In this document: piece by piece, positions 12,210-23,635 of the stretch
Position numbering within the stretch: the stretch's first letter is position 1
How the letters are laid out: each line of letters opens with the position of its first letter
Assembly: GCF_901933205.1 (NCBI RefSeq)
Contig: NC_044591.1
Coordinates: 1,268,501-1,332,500 of the forward strand
Length of the DNA stretch: 64,000 nt
Direction: 5' to 3'
From: Camarhynchus parvulus
Lineage: Eukaryota > Chordata > Aves > Passeriformes > Thraupidae
Made by a program: the position numbers and the translations under genes
The notes under the pieces: generated by a model
What the model was told of the DNA's origin: nothing
Seen by the model: the letters and a program-made list of their open reading frames with translations, nothing else
The model's database searches: none

Positions 12210-12469
12210 CGCCCGGGGGTTCAAAGCCGCTTTTCCCCGCCGATCCCAGGGGCTGGAGCGGCGTCGTTTTCCCGGGATTTGGGGAGGGAAGCAGCGCTGG
12301 GAGCGGGCTGAGCTCAGAGCTGCGGCCGGCAGCGCTCGCTGTGGCGGCTCTGGCGCGGATGAAACCGGAGAGGGAGAGAGGGAAGGAGGGAGGGAGGGAG
12401 GGGGGACGCGGCCGCGGAGGAGCGAAAGGTCCCCAGCTGGCTGTGAGTGGCATCTGCGCGCGGAGCGCA

Positions 12470-12570
12470 GCCTCCAGCTGAGAGCTATTTCACTATTTAT
12501 TTACATGTAATTATTGCTATGAGGTGCAGATATTAACACTGTCAAGAGCAATTTGCCCTGACATTTTTCA
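12470..12570. other. AT-rich single-copy island, candidate CNE
   Basis: Contains tatttacatgtaattattgc and gatattaacactgtcaagag between GC-rich blocks. Several TAAT/ATTA cores suggest a homeodomain-bound element. Confidence 0.45.
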
Positions 12571-13059
12571 CTCGCTCTGTTCCCTGACGTTCGGGGCTGG
12601 GTGGGATTTTTCCGCTGCCTCTTCTCTCCCGCTCCCTCCTCCCGGCCCCGCTCCGCTGCGGGCACCGCGCTGCTTTAATCCCGCGCCCTTCGCAACTCAT
12701 TAAACTTTGAAATTTAATTTTGGCCGGGGCTCGGGGAGCGGCTCCCGCCCCTGCCCGGCAGCCGAAGCGTTCCCGGTGCGAACAAACCGAATTTACCGCT
12801 GGCCGCGTTTTCAATTGCGAGGCAATCTCGGCCTCAACCTTCGCTGCATCTCAAACACCCCAAAGGTGCTCGAGCGTTCACGGCGGGGACCCTGCGAAAG
12901 CAAACGCACAACAGAGATTTTCCCAACCTCTGGCCCACAAACATCACAAAAATCCAAATATTTTCCCAACCTCTGGCCCGAGCAGCACAAAAATCACCTC
13001 CCGCCCCCAAACCGGGCTTTGCTTCTGACTTTTTGAGCCCCGTTTTTCCCCTTCTCTGC

Positions 13060-13165
13060 CTGCCCCAACCACCTGATTGTCGGTGACAATTTAAATTAAG
13101 ACTTCGGAGCCCTGATTTAATGAGGCGGTTGTGGATGTCATTTAATAAATCCGGGTTGTGCATCG
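13060..13165. other. single-copy island, candidate CNE
   Basis: Contains acaatttaaattaagac, cctgatttaatgaggcggtt and gtcatttaataaatccggg. It is unique sequence with homeodomain-like cores. Confidence 0.4.
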
Positions 13166-13234
13166 GGGCTGGTTTGCCACGGGGTGCTGGGGACGTGACA
13201 GGCACAGCCCAGCACAGCCCGGCGTGTCCCCTCA

Positions 13235-13655
13235 GCTCGGAGGGGATTTGGCATCCTTTGGCAGCTGACAGGGGATTTGGGATCCTATATCAGCCGGGAG
13301 GGGATTTGGGATCCTTCAACAGGGAAGAGGGCATTTGGGATCCTTCAGCAGCCCAGAGGGGATTTGGGATCCTACATCAGCCCAGAGGGGATTTGGGATC
13401 CTACTGCAGCCCAGAGGGGATTTGGGATCCTTCTGCAGCCGTAGGGGATTTGGGATCCTTCAGCAGCCGGAGGGGATTGTTCCGTCGCGGGGATTTGGGA
13501 TCCTTCAGCAGCCGAGAGGGGATTTGGGATCCGTCAGCAGCTGGGAGGGGATTTGGGATCCTTCTGCAGCTGAGAGGGGATTTGGGATCCTACATCAGCC
13601 CAGAGGGGATTTGGGATCCTTCTGCAGCTGAGAGGGGATTTGGGATCCTTCAGGA
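13235..13655. repeat. minisatellite, about 27 bp unit (first copy of a duplicated locus)
   Basis: About fourteen copies of gaggggatttgggatcct + tcagcagcc. The same array and its 3' flank recur at 18605-18935. Confidence 0.95.
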
Positions 13656-13795
13656 AGAATTTAGGAGCGGGTGACCAGGCCAGGGTGTGTCAGGGCTCCT
13701 CTAGGAAGGAGAAAACCCCCCAAATTCTGGGTATTCCTCAGGGCTTGTGCCTGCAGGGGTTTTGGAAGGGATTTTAACGATCCCTCCGTTTTACC
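13655..13795. repeat. 3' flank of local duplication, copy 1
   Basis: Unique sequence beginning agaatttaggagcgggtgac and ending near ggaagggattttaacgatcc. It is almost identical to 18805-18935. Confidence 0.93.
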
Positions 13796-14729
13796 CACAG
13801 CACTTCCAGCCCCTCTCGTTGTCATTCTTGGGGTTGGACCAGACTTGGCTTTGCAGGGAAAGGTTCAGGAATTTGTGGCTTTCTCCCTCTTTTCTTCTGG
13901 ATTTGCTTCCTTGGGAAGGGCACAGCCAGCGCCGGGCTCAGGGGAGAAGGGCAGGCCCCGAGGTGTGGAATATTTGGGATTTTGGGGGGTTTGTTCCTCT
14001 TTGTGCGCAGGTGACACAAACAAACAGCGAGGGGGGTCCTGCTGTGCACCTAAACCCCATCCCAAAGACAAGGGGATCACCGGGAGGGCCGGGGGTGATG
14101 GGGAGACCTAAACGGGATCGTTTCCTTCAACACAGCCTGGAGAGTTTGGGTTTCCCTCTTTGTAAACAAAAGGACAGAAATGATCCTGAGTGAGTCGTTA
14201 ATTCGTTCATTTCCTCGTGCTTTGCCCCAAATCGCGGCGTTTCGCCTCATTGTGGCCTCTGCCTCGATGTTTGTGTGTGCACGAATCCCTCACTCCACGG
14301 ATGCCATGGAAAGGCTTTTTCCTCTGGAAGAAAATTCTGTTTATCCTTCCCACAGCGTTCATCCCTCACCTGCCGACCCTTTGTCAACCTTTTCCAGGAG
14401 GAGCTGGGATTTAAAGCCAGAGCTTCTCTTTTTGCGGGTTTAAATCGGGGCCCAGCGTGGAAATCCCACATTTTCTGTTCTCAGCTCCTCCTCCCCACCC
14501 CATTCCTGAGCGCGGCACTGAAACAAAGCTGATCAAACCTTATCAAACCTTATCAAACCTTATCAGCCTCCTTTACACCTCCCAGGGATGGGCTGAGGGA
14601 GACCCCAAACCGCCCCGTGGTCTCAAGCTCTCTTTGCTAGGCTCGGCTTATCCCAAGACTGGCTGGAACGAGCCTGCCAGTATTTGGGATGCTCAAATTC
14701 CTACTCCCCAAAAAAACCCAGAGCCAGCT

Positions 14730-15270
14730 CAAGTTTTAGCCTTTCTTGGGCTCAAATTCTGCCCTTTTTGGGCTCGAGTTTTGGCTTTTCTCAGGCTTGA
14801 GGTTTATGTTTTTTGGGCTGGAGGTTTTACATTTTTAGGCTCGAGTTTTGGTCTTTCCTGTGCTCAGGTTTTAGCTTTTTTTGGGCTCGAGTTTTTGCCT
14901 TTCTTGGGCTCAAATTTTATGGGTTTTTTTACTCGAGTTTTAGCTTTTATTGGGCTCAAGTCTTGGCCTTCCTTGGGCTCAAGTCTTGGCCTCCCTTGGG
15001 CTCAAGTTTTAGCCTTTTTAAGGCTCAAGTTTTATCTTTTATTTGTAGCTTTTATTGGGCTCAAGTCTTGGCCTTCCTTGGGCTCAAGTTTTAACCTTTT
15101 GTGGGCTCGAGTTTTGGCCTTCTTGGGTTTGAGTTTTGGCCTTTTTTGGGCTTGAGTTTTGGCCTTTTTTGGCTCGAGTTTTGACCTTTTTGGGCTCGAA
15201 TTTTGGCCTTTTGGGCTCGAATTTTGGCCTTTCTTGGGCTCGAGTTTTGGCCTTTCTTGGGCCGGTTTTC
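14730..15270. repeat. minisatellite, about 21-28 bp unit, 0.54 kb
   Basis: About twenty-two copies of ttgggctcgagttttggcct. The + strand is T/G-rich, giving hydrophobic pseudo-ORFs (FGLEFWPF), which are not genes. Confidence 0.95.
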
Positions 15271-15562
15271 CTGGGGGCAGGGCCGAGCTGAGCCCTGCCG
15301 TTCCTGCTGCTGCTGCTGAGCGCTGTGATCAGCTCAGAGCCCCGGAAAACGGCAGAACATTCCAGAAACGAGGCCGATTCCTGCTCCTGGCAGGACTTTG
15401 GGCGGTGTGTGCTGTGTCCTGCCGGGGTGCGGGGTCGCTCCCCCGCGGAAGCTCCGGATTCCCGGTTTTTGTGCGGACAGGAGATTTTTTTTCTCCTCCG
15501 CATAATGACCAGGGCAGAATTAATCAGGTGAGGGTTTACTGCCGCTGACCCGCGGGCACCCG

Positions 15563-15900
15563 CAAAGCCCCGGCAGCAGCTGGTCCATACATTAACTCCG
15601 CTCTGCCTTAATCTCGGCTTTAAAACCGGCTCCTAGTGCGGCAGGGACGGGAGCAGGCGGGACACGGAGATTTTCCCAGGATCTCTCAGGTGTAAAGGCT
15701 GGCAGGGCTCAGGGCAGGTAAAGCCCGAGCTGGGCTCTGATTTTTTGGGGTTCAGCTCTTCCCCGCAGTCCCAAACCTCGTGCGAAAGCCGCGGCAGCAG
15801 CTGGTCCGTACATTAACTCCGCCCTGCCTTAATCTCGGGTTTAAAACCGGCTCGCAGTGAGGCAGGGACGGGAGCAGGCGGGACACGGAGATTGTCCCTG
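15563..15900. repeat. two-copy local duplication, unit about 230 bp
   Basis: The block beginning ggcagcagctggtccatac near 15571 recurs near 15801. Both copies contain attaactccg, cttaatctcgg, tttaaaaccggctc and gacgggagcaggcgggac. Confidence 0.9.
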
Positions 15901-16017
15901 GCAGGGCTCGGGGAGGATAAAAGCCGGGCTGGGCTCTGGTTTTGGGGGGTTCAGCTTTACCCCAGAGCCCCAAACCCCGCGCCAAGGTCCCGGTTCCTCG
16001 CTGAGCCGGAAGGTGGG

Positions 16018-16665
16018 AGAGGAGGTGGGATTGGGATGGAGAGGGGTGGGATTGGGATTGGGATAGAGAGGGGTGGGATTGGGATAGAGAGGGGTGGGAT
16101 TGGGATAGAGAGGGGTGGGATTGGGATGGGAGCGGGATGAAGGCGGGATTGGGGTGGGATAGAGAGGGATGGGAGCAGGGTGGGATTGGGGTGGGATAGA
16201 GAGGGATGGGAGCAGGATGGGATCGGGATCGGGGTGGGATAGAGAGGGATGGGAGCAGGATGGGATCGGGATCGGAGTGGGATAGAGAGGGGTGGGATCG
16301 GGATGAAAGCGGGCTGGGAGTAGGATGGGATCGAGGTAGGATCGAGATAGGATCAGGATGAAAACGGGATGGGAGCGGGATAGAGAGGGATGGGATCGGG
16401 ATTGGGATGGGAGCAGAATGGGATCGAGATGGGATCGAGATAAGATCGGGATGGGATCTGGGGTCGGGATGAAGCGGGATGGGATCGGGGTAGGATCGAG
16501 ACGGGAGCGGGATGGGCTTGGGATAGAGAGGGATGGGATTGGGATCGGGATGAAAGCGGGGTGGGATCGAGATGGGATCGGGATGGGATCTGGAATCGGG
16601 ATGAAGCGAGATGGAAGCGGGATAAGATCGAGACGGGATCGAGACGGGAGCGAGCAGGCGGGCCG
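16018..16665. repeat. minisatellite, GGGAT-based, about 25-35 bp unit
   Basis: Copies of gggtgggattgggatagaga change gradually into gggatgggatcgggatgaa variants. The purine-rich strand is +. Confidence 0.95.
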
Positions 16666-16734
16666 GGAGCGCGGGCGCTGTCCTGCTGCCGGCAGCGGTG
16701 ACATGTGCCAGCTGTGCGCTGTGTCCCCCGCTTG

Positions 16735-17165
16735 TCACTGCCCAGCGCCTGCCACAGCCAATCTGCGTCCTAATCGCCATCAATTAACACGAAACACTTT
16801 CGCCCCTCGCTCCCCCCGCCCCCGGCGCGGACACCCGGCCCGGAGCTGGGCATAAAGAGGGAAAGGAGCCCCCCCAGCCCCGACCCTCTCCCCCTTCACT
16901 TCCCACTAACTCAGCGCAACCAATTAGGCATCTGACACCCGCGCGGGCTGACAAATTGTTTCTGTCATCTGCTCTCTGTCTTTCATTAAACGGGAGGCGG
17001 AGGGGGGCTCGCGAGGGGAGGGGGCGGGAGATGTGATCTCCCATGCTTAGCGAGGCCAGATACATTAATTACAAAACGGCCATTTGCGGCATGAAAATGC
17101 ATTAATTAAATTTATGCAATCATTATGTTTAAATAGTCATATCTTGGAAATGATCAGCCCTTCCT
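16735..17165. other. single-copy island with clustered homeodomain motifs, candidate enhancer
   Basis: Contains cgccatcaattaacacgaaa, tgacaaattgtttctgtcat, agatacattaattacaaaac and aaatgcattaattaaattta, then atgcaatcattatgtttaaa. Three TTAATTA/CAATTA palindromic cores and a POU-like ATGCAAT lie within a low-GC stretch beside CpG-rich sequence. It is the strongest candidate regulatory element in the intron by texture. Confidence 0.55.
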
Positions 17166-17639
17166 GAGTCTTCCCTCTCCTCCGCTAAGTATCTCTAATC
17201 CCTTTCCCAGCGGTTATCTCGGGATCGGCAGAGCCTTGTGTGCTTTTAAACTTCTGCGGCAGGAGATGCTCCAAAACTCCGCTCGAGCCGCCGGGGGAGC
17301 GGCAGCCGCGCTCCTGCCCCTGGCACCGCAGCCAGGACGGGCACGGAGCGAGGATTTGCCGCTTTTTGCAGGTTTTGCACCGAGATATTCTCATAAAAAC
17401 CTCGTGGCTAGGCCGGGAGTTGTGGGGTTAAGGAATGAAGTGGTCGCGTTGGTGCGGCAGGGCGAGGGATGCGCTGCGGGTCCCGCGCGGTGGATGCGGG
17501 GCTGTTTTCCTTGGAAAAGGTTGGATTTCAGTGAGGCAGAGCCCTGGCACAGGCTGAGCTCTGCCCGCCTTCCATCAGGGCATCTTCTTCCCCTCAAAAA
17601 CAGCTCCTGGCTCCAGGCCATCGATGGCGTCCGTGAGGA

Positions 17640-17785
17640 AAAAAAAAAAAAAAAAGGTTTAAAAAAGAGGCGTTTTGTCGGTCTGATGATCCACATCGCT
17701 CCGTGGTGGCTTTGCTCTGTCATTCTAAAAGATATTTTCATTCGTTGGGTGGCCAAAAATCCAAATTGTGCCCGCAAAGGAGCGG
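17640..17785. other. poly-A run followed by an AT-richer single-copy stretch
   Basis: An A17 run at about 17639-17655 precedes unique sequence containing tctgatgatccacatcgct and aaaagatattttcattcg. It may be a small conserved element; there is no coding evidence. Confidence 0.3.
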
Positions 17786-18604
17786 GAAGGGCGGCGAGTG
17801 AGGCGTTAACCCGGGAGCTCCTGCTTTTCTCCCCTCTCTGTTCCGAGGCTTCCCCTGTTTGTGATGAGCACACAAATAAAGAATCACCGGGAATTGCGCG
17901 GGGTTTGCGCGGCCAGCCCGGGCACGGCAGAGCCGAGATACCCGGGGAGGGATTAATCCCATCCCCTGCTGGAATCAGCACCTCGAGCTGGGCAGGAAAA
18001 CTGCACCCGAGCGGCTTTGGGAGAGCTGGAGGCGCCGGGGAGGGATCGGATCCAAACCCGAAACCCTGGGCCTTCCCCAGCGCTGCGGGGGAAGGTTCTG
18101 TTCTGCTCTTTGTGTGCCTGCGCCGCTTCTAATCAACCCCGCCGGGTTTTATTCCCAAAATCGGCGATTCCTGGTGGGGCAGTGCTCGGTCAGCCGGGAG
18201 TGCTCGGATCCCCGAGTTTGGGATTAGGGCCAGGTGGAGTTTGGGGTGAGGGAAGCGAATGGTGCCGGGTTTCTCCCGTCTGGGGGGCAGGGATGAGCTC
18301 TGGGGTTTCAGAAATCGCCTCGCGGGGTGCCGGTCCTGCCCAGAGATTCCCTGGGGCTCTCTCAGGATGGACTCGGGGCTGTTGGGACCCGGCACGGCGG
18401 GAGCAGCGGCAAACGGGGCACACAAAGGGCTCCTTTTCCCTGCAGCATCCCGGGAATGGGCCTTCCTGGAGAGAAGGGAACAGCCCGGCCAGGGGCAGGG
18501 GAGGTGGGGAGCTGGAACATCGGAGCTCCTTCAGCCGGGATTTCAGCGCCGAGCCCGCCTCCTTCCCCGCTGCATCCACCAGGGACGGACGCTTCTGCAG
18601 CCTA

Positions 18605-18805
18605 GAGGGGATTTGGGGTCCTTCAGCAGCCAGGAAGGGATTTGGGATCCTTCAGCAGCTGGGAGGGGATTTGGGATCCTACATCAGCCGAGAGGGGATT
18701 TGGGATCCTTCTGCAGCCCAGAAGGGATTTGGGATCCTACATCAGCCCAGAGGGGATTTGGGATCCTTCTGCAGCCGGGAGGGGATTTGGGATCCTTCAG
18801 GGAGA
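18605..18805. repeat. minisatellite, about 27 bp unit (second copy of a duplicated locus)
   Basis: About seven copies of the same gaggggatttgggatcct unit as 13235-13655, about 5.2 kb downstream. Confidence 0.95.
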
Positions 18806-18938
18806 ATTTAGGAGCGGGTGACCAGGCCAGGGTGTGTCAGGGCTGCTCTTGGAAGGAGAAAACCCCGCAAATTCTGGGTATTCCTCAGGGCTCGTGCCTG
18901 CAGGGTTTTTGGAAGGGATTTTAACGATCCCTTTTAAG
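18805..18938. repeat. 3' flank of local duplication, copy 2
   Basis: Matches 13655-13795 with only a few substitutions, for example cctctaggaagg versus gctcttggaagg. Confidence 0.93.
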
Positions 18939-19251
18939 GATCCCGCGGTGGATGCAGCTCCTTCATCTCCGATTCCCGCTTTTCTGGGAGGCTTTGGAGG
19001 CTCACGTTTGCTGGTGTTTCAGCAGCTCCTGAAACCGCAGGAGCAGAGAGGGCGAGACTGCAGGGCTGGGCGCGGCGTTTCCTTGGATTCGGGAGCTGGG
19101 ATTTTCCTTTGGGTGAAGGAAAAAGAGACCCTGACTTTAAAAATCCAAGCCCCGTGGCAGCCCCAGAAAACCCACCCGGAGCCGAGGCGCTGCCGGGATC
19201 CTGCTCAGGCTTTGGGAAGAGAAACCCTCCCCAAAAACCGCCGGGAATGGG

Positions 19252-19352
19252 GAAAGGGAGAGAGCAGGGAGCGAGCAGGGAGCGAGCAGGGAGCGAGCAG
19301 GGAGCGAGCAGGGAGCGAGCAGAGAGCGAGCAGGAGCGAGCAGGGAGCTCGG
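19252..19352. repeat. short minisatellite (GAGCAGGGAGC)
   Basis: About nine 10-11 bp copies of gagcagggagc. Confidence 0.92.
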
Positions 19353-19624
19353 CGCCGCTGGTTTTGCCTCTCCTCGGGCTGCTCGGTGCTCGGTCCCCGC
19401 CGCACTTGCCGGGCCCAGCAGCGCCGTTTCACCGCCGTGACCTCTCCGGGAGCCCCGCGGGCACGGCCGGCCCGAGCGGGGTCTCTTACACCGCGCTTAA
19501 GCCGGGCTTAACTGATTACAGCCCTCGATAGATCAGAGAGAGAGCGGGGCAGGCAGAGAGGAGCCCCGGGCAGGGCTGGGGTATTGATGCCGTTTGGGGC
19601 TACCTAAAAACAGAGCCAGACAAA

Positions 19625-19695
19625 ATGAAGGGAATAGAATTAAGGGAATGAAATTAAGGGAATAGAACTAAGGGAATGAAATTAAGGGAATAAAA
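19625..19695. repeat. short tandem repeat, 15-16 bp unit
   Basis: Copies of gaattaagggaatgaaatta. Confidence 0.9.
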
Positions 19696-20300
19696 AGCGC
19701 TTGTATTTACTGAAGGGTACATCTTGGGCAGACAAAGCACCCCAGGGGCTGCACCCAAAAATGGACCACGGGTCACGGGGTTTTGTGAGTTTTGTGAGGT
19801 CACGGGTCGCACTTGCGTAACTTTGGTCCATTTGCATATTGGGGGTTAATCCTCCAATTCCAGCTTCAGCTAATGAAGTCATTCACCCCAAGTTTGCTCC
19901 CCCAGCTCCCTTTTGTTTAATCTCTGGGGCCTGAGGCAGTGAGGTGTCCTTGAGTGCCAGGCCTGGAGAGGAATTGCTGTGTGTGCCCCAAACGGGAGAG
20001 CAGCAGCTGGCACTGCGTGTGGGGTTTGGAGTTCTGCACTAAAGAACTGCAGGGTTATATTACAAATTACAAACTGCAAATATTACAAATAATAAAGAAT
20101 ATATTAAATGAATATATGAAATCCTGAGGCAGTGAGGTGTCCTTGAGTGCCAGGCCTGGAGAGGAATTGCTGTGTCTGCCCCAAACGGGAGAACAGCAGC
20201 TCACACTGTGTATGGAGTTTGGAGTTACACACCAAAGAACTGCAGGGTCACAAATACGTGGAAAATATAAAAACTAAAATCCTGAGGCATCACTATCAGC
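19696..20300 (-). mobile_element. probable degraded LTR remnant with internal tandem duplication
   Basis: Features such as gcgcttgtatttactgaagg (reverse of a TTCAGTAAATA poly(A)-type signal) and ggtccatttgcatattgggg resemble passerine LTRs in minus orientation. A block starting ctgaggcagtgaggtgtcc occurs at 19931 and 20124, with a truncated third start at 20282. The family is uncertain and no termini were found. Confidence 0.45.
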
Positions 20301-20334
20301 GTGGAGAGCCCGGAGCAGAGCTGGGGCAGGGCTG

Positions 20335-20540
20335 GGGTATCAATCAGTGCACAGGGCTATCAATGAGCCCCCGGGGCTATCAGCACACGGAACTATCAGC
20401 TCACCGAGCTATCAGCCCACGGGGCTATCAATGATCCCACGAGGGTATCATTCAGCCCACAGGGCTATCAGCACACGGAACTATCAGCTCACCGAGCTAT
20501 CAGCCCACGGGGAACGAGCCCACAGGGCTATCAGCACACG
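20335..20540. repeat. minisatellite, about 16-20 bp (CTATCA core)
   Basis: About twelve copies of gctatcagcacacgg/actatcagctcaccg. Confidence 0.92.
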
Positions 20541-21347
20541 GAGCAGCCTCGCCCGGGGCCGGGAGCCCCGCGGGGGATTCTTTGTGGTGCAGCTCCTTTG
20601 GCGCTGGCAGAGGCTCCCCCGCACTCCCCGGGCCCAGAGCATCCCAGGAAATCTCCTTTGGAAGCTCCATCAGGGGGCCCGGGGGCTGCACTGCCGGGAT
20701 CGGGATTGGGAATGGAGCGAGGGAGAGGAGGGGCAGGGGAGGAGGGGAAGAGGAGACCTTGCCGTGGATTTGTTTGGGTCTGACTTTGTCAGAGGAATAA
20801 GAGAAGTTCCTAAAGCAGCTGGAATTTGCTGAGACCCCTCAGTGCCACAGGTTTTGGGCTGTTTTACGGAGAACCTTGGGTGTGTTTGTTCCTTTCTTGG
20901 CATTTTGTATCCCTTACCAAGCCCCCAGAGCTCCTCCTTCCCACAGCGGGTCTGAGCTTACCCAAAAATGGACCCAAAAATGCAGAAAAAAAGCCACAAG
21001 CCCGACCCATTCCCAACCCCAAATCTACCCCGAGTCCTTCCATTGGTCTGGAAGTGTTTGGGAATTCCTGTTTTCCATGGTTCTGCCTTCCTCCTTTCTC
21101 TCCCAGGCGACTTTGTCCCAAAATTCCACGAGCAAGGATTCGTGTTCCTGCCCCGGATACTCGGGGTGAAGCGTCCCAGAGACGCTTCCCATTCCACCAG
21201 GGGGATTTTCCCACCCAGAAAATTTCTCCCTTAAGAAATATTCACTGAGAAATGTGAGGTTAAACATGCAGAGGGTGGAAGCAGCACCAGGATGCAGTTT
21301 GCTCGTGGTGACTCAAAAATCGGGAGGCTGGGGCTGCTCCGTTTGCT

Positions 21348-21816
21348 TGTTAGCATTCAGGAACACATAATCACGGAATGATTCTATGCAGGTGCTTTTA
21401 TTGAAGAGCTCTGGGTGTCAGGGGTGCACAGAGCCAAATCTGACCCGCCATGGATTCAAGATGAACATGTTTTATATTATATCGTTATATAACTTACATA
21501 TTAATTATTAAACTTACATCGTTCTATTGTATACATTGATTTCAGCCAAGCATGGGTTTCTCGTGATCCCCCTCAAACCCTTGAGCATAGTTTCTCATGA
21601 TTCTTTTTATGATTAAACAATAATTATATCTAATTACTAATCAGTCATCACATCTAACAATTATATCGTTTATCATATACTGGTTACACAGGTGCAGTTT
21701 TGCATGATCCAGCAAACACAAGGCCTAACATTTCCCAAGGCCTACTACGCCTAACTTTCTTTCTAACTCCCCTGAATATACCACGATTTTAGAAACATTT
21801 TATCCCTCTATCATCA
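21348..21816 (-). mobile_element. solo LTR of an endogenous retrovirus, 469 bp, minus orientation
   Basis: It is bounded by TG...CA and a 4-bp direct repeat TGCT (21344-21347 and 21817-21820). Read on the minus strand it starts TGATGATAGAGGG and has ttcaataaaagcacctgc near its end, a poly(A) signal in the expected R-region position. It is AT-rich (about 65%), unlike its flanks. There is no internal retroviral coding sequence. A 4-bp duplication favours a gammaretrovirus-like (ERV1) or similar family, but four bases can match by chance. Confidence 0.75.
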
Positions 21817-21914
21817 TGCTGAGCAGCACATCAGGGCAGCTTGGGCTCCATCCTGGGTTTTCTCTATCAAATATCTCAGGATCCCGAGGAAATCAGGGAA
21901 ATTCTCCAGGGAAT

Positions 21915-23289
21915 AGCAGGGTTTGGTGTCCCAGAGCTCAGTCTGGTGTCCCACGGCAGATTTTGGTGTCCTAGAGCAGAGTTTTATGTCCCAAAGCAGA
22001 GTCTGTTATCCCAAAGCCAAGGACCATGGCTCATGTTTAGGAGCAGAGTTTGGTGTCCCAAAGCTGAGTTTGGTGTCCCAAGTCAGCAACAATAGCTTGT
22101 GTTTTTGAGCAAAGTTTGGCATCCCAGAGTGGAGATTGGTGTCCCAGAGCTGAGTCTGGTGTCCCACGGCAGATTTTGGTGTCCCAGAGCAGAGTTTTAT
22201 GTCCCAAAGCAGAGTTTGGTGTCCCAACCCAAGGACCATGGCTCAAGTTTGGGAGCAGAGTTTGGTGTCCCAAAGTAGAGCCTGGTGTCCCAAATCAAGG
22301 ACTTTGGCTCATGTTTTTGAGTAGATTTTTGTGTCTCAGAGCAGATTTTGGTGTTCTGGAGCAGAGTTTGGTGTCCCAAGTCGGGAACAATGGCCCATGT
22401 TTTTGAGCAGAGTTTTGTGTTTGAGAGCATATTTTGGTGTTCCAGAGCAGAGTCTGGTGTCCCAAAGCCAGGGACCATGGCTCAAATTTGGGAGCAGAAT
22501 TTGATGTCCCAAAGTAGAGCCTGGTGTCCCAAATCAGGGACTTCGGCTCATGTTTTTGAGCAGATTTTTGTGTCTCAGAGCAGATTTCGGTGTCCCAGAG
22601 CAGAGTTTGGTGTCCCAAGTCAGGAACAATGGCTTATGGTTTTGAGCAAAGTTTGGCATCTCAGAGCAGAGATTGGTGTCCCAAAGCAGAGTTTGGTGTC
22701 CCAAAGCCAAGGACCATGGCTGAAGTTTGGGAGCAGAGTTTGGTGTCCCAAAGCTGAGTCTGGTGTCCCAAGTCAGGGACTGTGGCTCATGTTTTTGAGC
22801 AAAGTTTTGTGTTTCAGAGCAGAGTTTGGTGTCCCAACCCGAGGACCATGGCTGGTGTTTTGGAGCAGAGTTTGGTGTCCCAAGTCAGGGACTTTGGCCC
22901 ATGTTTTTGAGCAGAGTTTTGGTGTCCCAGAGCAGATTTTGGTGTCCCAGAGCAGAGTTTTGTGCCCCAAAGCAGAGTTTGGTGTCCCAACCCGAGGACC
23001 ACGGCTGGTGTTCTGGAGCAGAGTTTGGTGTCCCAAGTCAGGGACTGTGGCTCATGTTTTGGAGCAGAGTTTGGCATCCCAGAGCAGAGATTGGTGTCCC
23101 AGAGCAAAGCCAGGGACCATGGCTCGTGTTTAGGAGCAAAGATTGGTGTCCCAAAGCAGAGTTTGGTGTCCCAAGGATGGCTTGCATTTCAGAGCAGATT
23201 TTGGTGTCCCAAAGCAGAGTTTGGTGTCCTAAAGCCAGGGACCATGGCCTGTATTTCAGAGCAGATTTCGGTGTCCCAGAGCAGAGTTT
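21915..23289. repeat. minisatellite built on GCAGAGTTTGGTGTCCCAA, 1.4 kb, left part
   Basis: Repeats of agcagagtttggtgtcccaa alternate with ggaccatggctcatgtttt, in higher-order groups of two to five short units. The array is interrupted by an LTR at 23290 and resumes at 23636. Confidence 0.95.
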
Positions 23290-23635
23290 TGTCATTGTAA
23301 TGGGGTCCAGACCAGGTGACAAGTGACAGAGACTCTCAAGACATTCACAGAAGGCTAATTTCTCTTTATGAAGAAACCCATTGCTTTTTATACCCTAATT
23401 TGCTGCAGGTGGACCTAATTGATCCTTTAATTAAAACATCATCACCATTGGCTAATTAAGAAACCACCCTTTGGTAAACAAATCTCCATAACACATTCCA
23501 CATGTTCACAACACCAGGTGCAGCAGGTTAAGATAAGAATTGTTTATAATTCTTTTCTCTGATCTTCTCACAGATTTTCCCAGAACGACGTTTGGGAAAG
23601 TTGTGTTTCTATGGCCAGAGAGAGCTGCTGCCACA
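23290..23635 (-). mobile_element. ERVK-type solo LTR, 346 bp, inserted in a minisatellite
   Basis: It is bounded by TG...CA with a 6-bp direct repeat GAGTTT at 23284-23289 and 23636-23641. Read on the minus strand it starts TGTGGCAGCAGC and carries agggtataaaaagcaatggg (TATA-like), ending cattacaatgaca. This layout and the 6-bp target duplication fit avian ERVK LTRs. Removing it with one GAGTTT rebuilds an intact repeat unit, so the insertion postdates the array. No internal retroviral genes remain. Confidence 0.88.
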
